Below, one piece after another: positions 57,529 through 64,000 of a DNA stretch of 64,000 nucleotides; the stretch's first letter is position 1; each line of letters opens with the position of its first letter. The position numbers and the translations under genes are program-made. The notes under the pieces are model-generated. The model had not been told where the DNA came from. It saw only the letters and a program-made list of their open reading frames with translations, and did not search any database. The DNA is from Marchantia polymorpha subsp. ruderalis (Eukaryota > Streptophyta > Marchantiopsida > Marchantiales > Marchantiaceae), in NCBI GenBank assembly GCA_037833965.1, contig AP031356.1:26744501-26808500 (forward strand), in the 5' to 3' direction.

Positions 57529-60497
57529 CACAAAGAGGGTATCCAAGAAGGAGCTCGTTTTAGTCCGGTCGTTCATTGTACCGATAGTACACTCATTACA
57601 AGTTTAGATACTCAAAGGCAGAAGAGAAGGCGGCAGCGGAAATGCTTAGCGTGAAGTCTGTGTTCTTAACATCAAGTACCTTGAAGCTCTTCATCAGCAC
57701 TTGTTCGCACTACCTTGATGAAGATTATGGGAGGTGGGAGTCTTGGTACACCGCAATGTTAGCTGGTGCTGGGGGTGTACGTCAAGTTGGCAGTAAGCAA
57801 GATTTAGTGTTTCCTTGGTTAAGATTCATTCGACTTCTGATACGGAAGAGTCTGTGTGAGATTTTGTAACATACATAAGGGAATGCCCTCGGGGCGTTCA
57901 AAGGAGCCGTGCAATATTTAACGAAGGTGACGAGAATTTAGTGCCGTTGAATTGTTTGGATTGCTTTGTATATTTTAAGGTAGTATCAAATGAAAGGTTG
58001 AATGGAAGAAATTAGGTATCACTAGGAATTAATCAGCAGTGCTTGCATATCTTCCGTCATTTTCTTGGTAGATATTGCTGAACCCGTCAGTAATCTGCAC
58101 CCTAAATTTTAACGTTCCGCATGTGTTTACGGTAATGGAGGTACATAGGGTCTATGCTACTGCATGAATCATGGACAGTAAAATTAAGAGATGTGTCTTG
58201 CGAACAACTGTGAGGTAGGTGGCACGTCAAGGGGATCAAAGTGGCTCACCGATTGCCAAGTGCCTGGCTTTTTCCTCGTTCTTGCCTGTATGTAAAAGAT
58301 CGTGCTGCGGCTAGTATGCGAGTCCGTCGTTGCAAGAGGAAGCTCCTATAGGCTGTCAAACACTATCGCGTTTCTCTGGATATTCCCTAAGGTGTCCTGG
58401 TTTTTTGTTGTATCTTTTCCAACGTATTTCGAAACACCAGTGACAGTGGGGTTTGTGTCGAGACGTGACAATTTTTTTCTAATCGATTAGCGATGATACT
58501 GTCGGTAACCGCGTACTGAGTGAAAGACGTTTTCTGGCCTTGTGGATGAGATGAAGCAAGTTGTAAAGAAGTGTAAGAGAAGATTCCCAGCTATGTTTAA
58601 CAGTTCGAATCGGATTGGCACTTGATTTCCGCCGATTGTACACACTGAACAAAGGCGATTTATTCCTCCGTCAACCCTCGAAACCAATACTATAAAGTAA
58701 TATAAATTTGACTTTGCTGACAATAAAGCTGTGATGAAATACTTTTGGAGTGAACTTCATATAAACACCTACTTGGCGAATGGCCACATTTACATATTGC
58801 CGATAAACCATCCCATACCTCTCAGAATCACGTGCGTGAAGTTTGCTCTCCTGGTACCATCTACTAAGGGTTGGTGCTGGGGTTTGCATGATCCCAATAC
58901 CAACCCTAAAACACATCACGACACAATCGGGACTAGTCCCTGGTTTAGGGTTTCGGGTGCAAAATAAACATAAAAAAGTAGAGGTGATTTTATAGACGAA
59001 GAGAGTGGAGGTTCGAGTGTAGACTCTACACTGTAGAGTCTAGACGCCGGTTGTCCATTAGAACCTTGTGAGCTCCAATCATGAAGCTAATTTGTGAAGT
59101 GCTGGTGTGATTTCCTTCTCCTGGTTTTCACTTATCCACTTCAGGAACTCGGGGAATAATCGAAACATTTGTCGTAAGGCTGGAGGTTCTGTAGACGGAC
59201 ACTAACTAGTGCAGATTGAGTGTAATGTACGTACATGTGCGGTGGAATCTTGAGCCATGAGACTGGCTAACTGAACCTAGGGTTCCTGTGAATTATGAAC
59301 TCTATGCCACTTGATTCAGCACCGAGGCATTACTATGATCCTTCGCCCCAACAATAATCGATCCCCTTCGTGATTGGGTTCAAGAACTCAAATCATGCAA
59401 CCAGTGGAGTGGAGTACGGAAACAAGTTTCCTAGGGAAATGAAAAGCTATGAAAAATTTCCCATGAGGTCACTTGGTAATACGGAGTAGTCGCTTGGATG
59501 TGAAAAGCTCGTCAATATAAAGGATGAAATCCATGAAGCTGGTCCCGAATGGCACTGCAATGTAAAATGTATCATAGTGTACCCAATATTTCTGAATTAT
59601 CTAATTCAAATGTTATGCAAACTGCAAAAGCAATTTCTCTATATTTAATATTATTTAGAGATTTATCTTAGATCAAAAAATTTTTATTAAAAATTTTCTA
59701 AAATGAATCTTAATGATATCTATCCTGCATATACGATCAGGTTATTTTGTAAAATTTCTAAAATCAGATATTCTTATAGATTTACTTTCAAATTTTTTGA
59801 AATCTTTCCATATCTTCATACTTGGCAATTTTGGTTATTGTCATTTCATTGATTTATAAATAAAGTAATATAAAAATAATCACTCATTGTACATACTACT
59901 CTTCATCTCAAATTGAATTAGATAAGCAAATACATCAAGTAGATAAAAAAAACAATAAATTTCATACACTTTAAAAATGAAAACAAACATGAGATATTTA
60001 ACGGTATCATGAATATCTACATTATATATAGAATTGAATAGTAGATTAAACACATGTTGTATCTTACGCAACCCAAAGCCTATCCTTATCAACTCATAAA
60101 GTACCCTATGGGAGTCCCTAAACCTTGATGTATGTTCCGATTAGGGCCAAAGGTACGACCATTGTCTTCGGAGCAAGAGCGTGACCCTAGTCATACAAAG
60201 AAGAATGGACAAATTACTAAGAATGAAAGAAAAGTGATGATAGGAAACTGTCATCAACAAGATAAACACGTTATGAACTGGGAAAAATCAAATTGAATTG
60301 TACTTAGAAATGATCACGGTTGATTGCTATCTATATAGAGTCACTTTGTGAGGCTACAAATATGATTATGAGTTGTAAGTATTCACTGTAACCGAGACTT
60401 TTTGTACTTTTCCGTATTTAATGGAACTGATCGTTAATATAATCTAATGGAAATATATACGCGGAGGTAATGTGCAGTCGTACAAAGAATCACTATT
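57529..60497. other. Intergenic region after the TPR gene
   Basis: The first few hundred bases are presumably the TPR 3' UTR. A 10-base-stem, 3-base-loop inverted repeat (half TAGACTCTAC) lies at 59020-59042. The part at about 59560-60020 is markedly A+T-rich. A 75-codon frame at 57642-57869 directly follows the TPR stop but has no recognisable domain. No other gene or RNA gene is supported. Confidence 0.5.
59020..59042. repeat. Short perfect hairpin (10-bp stem)
   Basis: TAGACTCTAC and its exact reverse complement are separated by ACT. There is no U-tract or adjacent coding end, so its role is unknown. Confidence 0.7.
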
Positions 60498-60697
60498 TTC
60501 CGGGAATAATTTTTCTAGACACTTCTGATAGTCAATGAAGAGCACTTCAGAAGGAAACACGTTCCGGCCAAGTTCTCGGATCTCCACGTCAGACTGGACG
60601 CGCCAAACCTTCCTTCAAAGAGCTCGAGGGCCACGTCAGACGATCGATCGATGCCACCGAATGAGCTGATTCGGGGTCCTGTCCGACAGTGCAATCC

Positions 60698-60722
60698 AGA
60701 AATTTCAAAACACTTCGCGAAC
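60698..60722 (+). promoter_or_regulatory. Heat shock element cluster of the sHSP gene
   Basis: Two perfect inverted HSE dimers, GAAATTTC (699-706 of the 60 kb block) and TTCGCGAA (714-721), are present. All four trimers sit at multiples of five bases, with one degenerate site in the gap. That is the phased nGAAn arrangement bound by heat shock factor trimers. It lies about 115 bases upstream of the TATA box and belongs to the small heat shock protein gene downstream. Confidence 0.75.
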
Positions 60723-60836
60723 TCCTCGTCCAGCTCATTCGGGTACATTCCACATCGTCCCAAGTCAGGTTTCCAACATGGCAAACAGCGCCAACTCGCA
60801 CTTTCTGGAGCCTGCGGCTGCTCTCGAAGCGCAGCG

Positions 60837-60843
60837 TATAAAT
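60837..60843 (+). promoter_or_regulatory. TATA box of the sHSP gene
   Basis: TATAAAT stands in otherwise GC-rich DNA. It is preceded 27-34 bases upstream by a near-HSE (TTCTGGAG) and further upstream by the perfect HSE cluster. Transcription would start near 60870. Confidence 0.7.
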
Positions 60844-60961
60844 TGCAGCAGCCGCAGCCGATTCTCATCAATTCAGCGAGCGAGTGTTCACTTCCGGCGA
60901 CCGTCATCCGCCTTCAGCAGCTCTCGTCTACTAACAGCCAGCGCTCCAATTTCTCGTTCAG

Positions 60962-61208
60962 GTATGCGATCTGTCGAATAGGGCTTCTGTGAACGAAGAT
61001 TGTGTTCCATTGCTCTCATGGCTCGTCTGTCTGCTCGTCCTCCGGTGGCGATGTCTTGTTTCTCTTGTCTCAATTGCTACTAGTTTTTCGATACGGCGGA
61101 AGAGAATGGTTCAGATCAGTATTCGTGGTTCAAAGTTTCGATGCATTGTGCTTCGTTCTCGTAGTCAGTGATCTGATTTTGTGCCGCTTCGTGTGATTGA
61201 AGGTGCAG
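60962..61208 (+). other. Probable 5'-leader intron of the sHSP gene
   Basis: A good donor (TCAG|GTATGC) and acceptor (AGGTGCAG) enclose 247 T-rich bases between the predicted transcription start and the ATG. Splicing it would remove the upstream ATGs in this stretch and leave a short leader ending GCCGCGATGG. It is inferred from splice signals and context only. Confidence 0.5.
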
Positions 61209-61229
61209 GGAAGAAAGCCTTCTGCCGCG

Positions 61230-61957
61230 ATGGACATTTACTTCGGACATCCTCTTACCAGCGCTCTCACTCAGTTGTTGAATACTTCTGATGAGTACGA
61301 GAAGTCATTGAATCCGACTGCCAGGACTTATGTTCGTGACACGAAGGCGATGTTTAACACCTCGGTTGACGTGAAGGAGCTTCCAAATGCGTATGTCTTC
61401 ATCGCGGACATGCCCGGACTCAAGTCCAGTGACATCAAGGTATGCCGACTGGATCTCTTCCAGTAATGTCTGATTGGCATATGGAACCATCTGAGTGTCG
61501 CTAGTTTTTGCTCATTGGTTGCAGTGAATAATGTGATCAGATGTAGTTAAGATGATTAAAAGGTACTTAATGTCACCCACAATTTTGATCGAGCTAGAAA
61601 TTGGTCCTTCTAGGTAATCAGCAATGTTGGGGAATGCTTGAAAGGATGTCAATTAAGGACTTGCATGTTCAGTACTGAAGTCGTCTATGAAACGCTGTGC
61701 AGGTGTCAGTGGAGAACGAAAACGTTCTCACGATCGGTGGTGAACGAAAGCGCAGCGAGTCTGCGGACGAGTCGTCCAAGTACGTGCGCCTGGAAAGACC
61801 TGCAGGAAAATTTCTGAGGAAGTTTACACTTCCGAGTAATGCGAAGCTCGATGCTATATCGGCGGCATGCGCGGATGGTGTCCTCACCATCACAGTGCCG
61901 AAGATACCTCCTCCTGAGCCTCACAAGCCGAAGACTATTCAGGTCACCGAGGGTTGA
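61230..61957 (+). CDS. Class II cytosolic small heat shock protein (HSP20)
   Basis: Two exons (61230-61439 and 61703-61957) encode 154 residues, the usual length of this family. An ATP-independent chaperone that holds unfolding proteins in the cytosol as oligomers. The N-terminal arm is of class II type, with a YVRDTKAM block at 34-41. The alpha-crystallin domain spans about 47-135, with [12 protein letters not shown] at 52-63, and ends in the class II tail [13 protein letters not shown]. The GCCGCGATGG start context is strong. Upstream are a TATA box and phased heat shock elements, so heat induction through HSF is expected. A 263-base intron after Lys70 splits the alpha-crystallin domain, which is notable because angiosperm class II genes are generally intronless. 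Confidence 0.94.
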
Positions 61958-64000
61958 TCGGCACCGCCGGAGAATGGAGGAAGTTCAGAAATAAGGCGAA
62001 ATCATATCCGCGACATGAAATTGGTGTCGACCAGCTGCGCCGTGTATACATCACCGTGGTTTGGCAAGTAGTGACAGTTCCAGATGCAAGACAATGAGCA
62101 GAAGAGTGACAGATGAAAGACGACAGAGATAGTTTTGTGCTAGATCTGGGTTTCCCTCAGAACACCGTTTCTGTAGCGTTTATGGATTCACGGTTTTTGA
62201 TCTACGAACTCAACGATTAGTCTACTGGAAGCTTACTGATGCTTGTAAACGTGCGAGCAATCAAAGAGTAAAGAATTCATTTTTCCAACGATGATCTGAT
62301 TTTAAATGTTAAACTTTCTGGATGTTTCTCGAAGTCCACTTAAATGTGTTGTAGCAAACGAAATGTGGAAACTAAGTCAGTGTTTGAGAACATACTATTA
62401 TTAAAAGTAGCCGAAGATCGAAGATTTTTAAATGCAAGTTGCCTCGTATATGGAAATCCAAGTTGAAGATACGTGGGAAACATTTTGAGATAAAGTCAAA
62501 AGACGGCCCAAATCTAAGTAGATAGTTAATGCGAAAACCTCTATCTCAAACAAATTTATTATCGTCTACAACAAAGAACGTGATGTTTTCATCAAACAAA
62601 CCATTTTCTTACGTGTAGCATGTATAAGAGAAATATCTACACAAAGTTAAAAGGTGATACTCAACCTCGCGAGACACAAATTTTAGCAGATAAATAAATC
62701 GAAAATTTGTCCAACTCTGGTTATGAGCCAAACTGGGCGAGAGTTGAGAACTTGATGTACCAATCGTGGAATATATAGTTGAATGTGAAATGCTTTTTCT
62801 CAGAACGCATAGGTAAATGGAACAATAGAAAATAGAAAAGTCAACGTTAGAAAAATGTAATTTATTTACCGTAAATGATAAAATCATGAAATTGTCTCTA
62901 GCTACAGAAGAAGTCGTAAAATTAAAAAAGCTAATATCTGGTCTGTAATTGAAGATTTTCAACCTAGCCTATCGATCTTCAGGGTTTGTTATACATCTTC
63001 ACACGACAACCATCAAAAGACGACTTTCAGTAATCCTAATTATCGACCAAGAAAGACATCACCCATAAGCTCTCACGAGGATCTTATTCGTCTTGAACCC
63101 AATTTTGTCAGGCCTTTGAATTAAACTCACGTGACAGGGAAAATTTCAGATATGATGTCACCTAGTGTCATCGTCTGATATGTTCTGCCCTTAAATGACC
63201 TTGACTAGACTTGAATCGACACTCAGCTGTTATGTTATCAGACAAACTCTCGTATCCTCGAGCCTTGAGGAGGTGATAGTGAGGGAGAGAATCACATGAC
63301 CACATGAAATCTCTGCGTGAATTCAATGAGCAATATCACGGTTTTCAAAGTATTATGATGACTTTTTGTACCATCTTGACTATATGAGCTTTCTAACCGA
63401 GCTATGACGGTTTGGATACAGTTTTAACCGGAGTCATTTCATTGACTTAAGTTCAATTTCAATCTGTCTCCGTGTCTCTTCTGAACTTGATAGCTCTCAG
63501 GAAGAACCACCAGTTCAAGTCTTCTGTTTGATCAGATCAGGTTGCATGGGGAAGGCCAAGATCCACTTCCAATATTCAAGATTACATCTCCAACACTAGC
63601 ATTCTGATCTCCGCAACGCCATTGCAATTGGAAGAGTGCAGGCCATATGGCATTCTCCTCACCACGTACTCTAAACACGTCATTCTCTTCAAGAGTGATT
63701 ATGTTCACCCACCTCTTAAATTATCTCGCGTCCACACATTCTCCATCCATGCCTACATATATTATACGTGGTTTGCATCGTGATTCTTTAATACGCACGC
63801 ATCCAACAGCATCACTGACGTATAGCAATGCCAACATCTCTCGTTGTAGATTGACTTCTGAGATTTAGAAGAGCAAAGATTCAACAACGACTGAAATATG
63901 AATTCCACTCCTTCTGAGATCTCCGAGATTCGTCATACCCAAAGCCAAAACAAAGAACAGAACAGGATGAAGACCCAATAACTTCCAAGAGCGTCCTAAC
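61958..64000. other. Intergenic region after the sHSP gene
   Basis: The first about 300 bases are the probable 3' UTR. Beyond it there is no supported gene up to the end of the window: the longest frames (62962-62609 minus and 63647-63868 plus) have no family resemblance. No RNA gene or repeat family was recognised. Confidence 0.5.

Noticed and set aside
57642-57869. 75-codon frame just after the TPR stop
   Set aside because: It lies in the probable 3' UTR, has no domain, and the TPR array ends naturally at the upstream stop.
58603-58616. Second tRNA B-box-like sequence (AGTTCGAATC)
   Set aside because: No cloverleaf could be built around it on either strand.

Overview
This is a nuclear window from a land plant, most likely a bryophyte-grade one (moss or liverwort). 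The family-level evidence is a plant-type cytosolic isoleucyl-tRNA synthetase with its Lys/Ala-rich insert, a JMJ14/JMJ703-type JmjN-JmjC-C5HC2-FYRN-FYRC histone demethylase, a HEB2-like condensin II subunit, a class II cytosolic small heat shock protein and Ty1/copia fossils. All genes carry spliceosomal introns. The bryophyte placement is inference; I cannot name the species.

Layout. At 0.6-5.7 kb (+) lies a five-exon condensin II subunit G2 gene. It converges on a single-exon class I glutamine amidotransferase (gamma-glutamyl peptidase type) at 6.2-7.0 kb (-). That gene is head to head with the roughly 28-exon cytosolic isoleucyl-tRNA synthetase (8.2-17.5 kb, +), so the two may share a promoter region. 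The synthetase converges on an 11-exon H3K4 demethylase (26.5-19.6 kb, -), in which two introns appear to be of the rare GC-AG type. Upstream of the demethylase are two tandem copies of a roughly 200-bp unit, each carrying the same perfect 26-bp palindrome.

From 27.3 to 33.9 kb I find no convincing gene, but 29.8-31.6 kb is a strikingly GC- and CT-rich island. Composition then changes sharply: about 33.9-50.0 kb is a very A+T-rich desert whose only recognisable contents are two broken copia elements. One (minus strand, one LTR kept) appears to sit inside the other (plus strand, older). GC-rich sequence resumes at 50.0 kb as the promoter and leader of a ten-exon TPR (kinesin light chain/NPHP3-like repeat) gene at 50.9-57.5 kb (+). 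The last gene, at 61.2-62.0 kb (+), is a two-exon class II sHSP with a TATA box, a phased heat-shock-element cluster and a likely 5'-leader intron.

The host genes are unrelated housekeeping or regulatory genes and not a cluster working together. I found no clearly new system. The best leads are the duplicated palindrome beside the demethylase gene, the GC-AG introns, unusually short introns at the 3' end of the synthetase gene, a frame-neutral mini-exon candidate, and the CT-rich island. Exon boundaries were placed by hand from GT/GC-AG signals, reading-frame phase and remembered family sequence; no alignment or transcript data were available.
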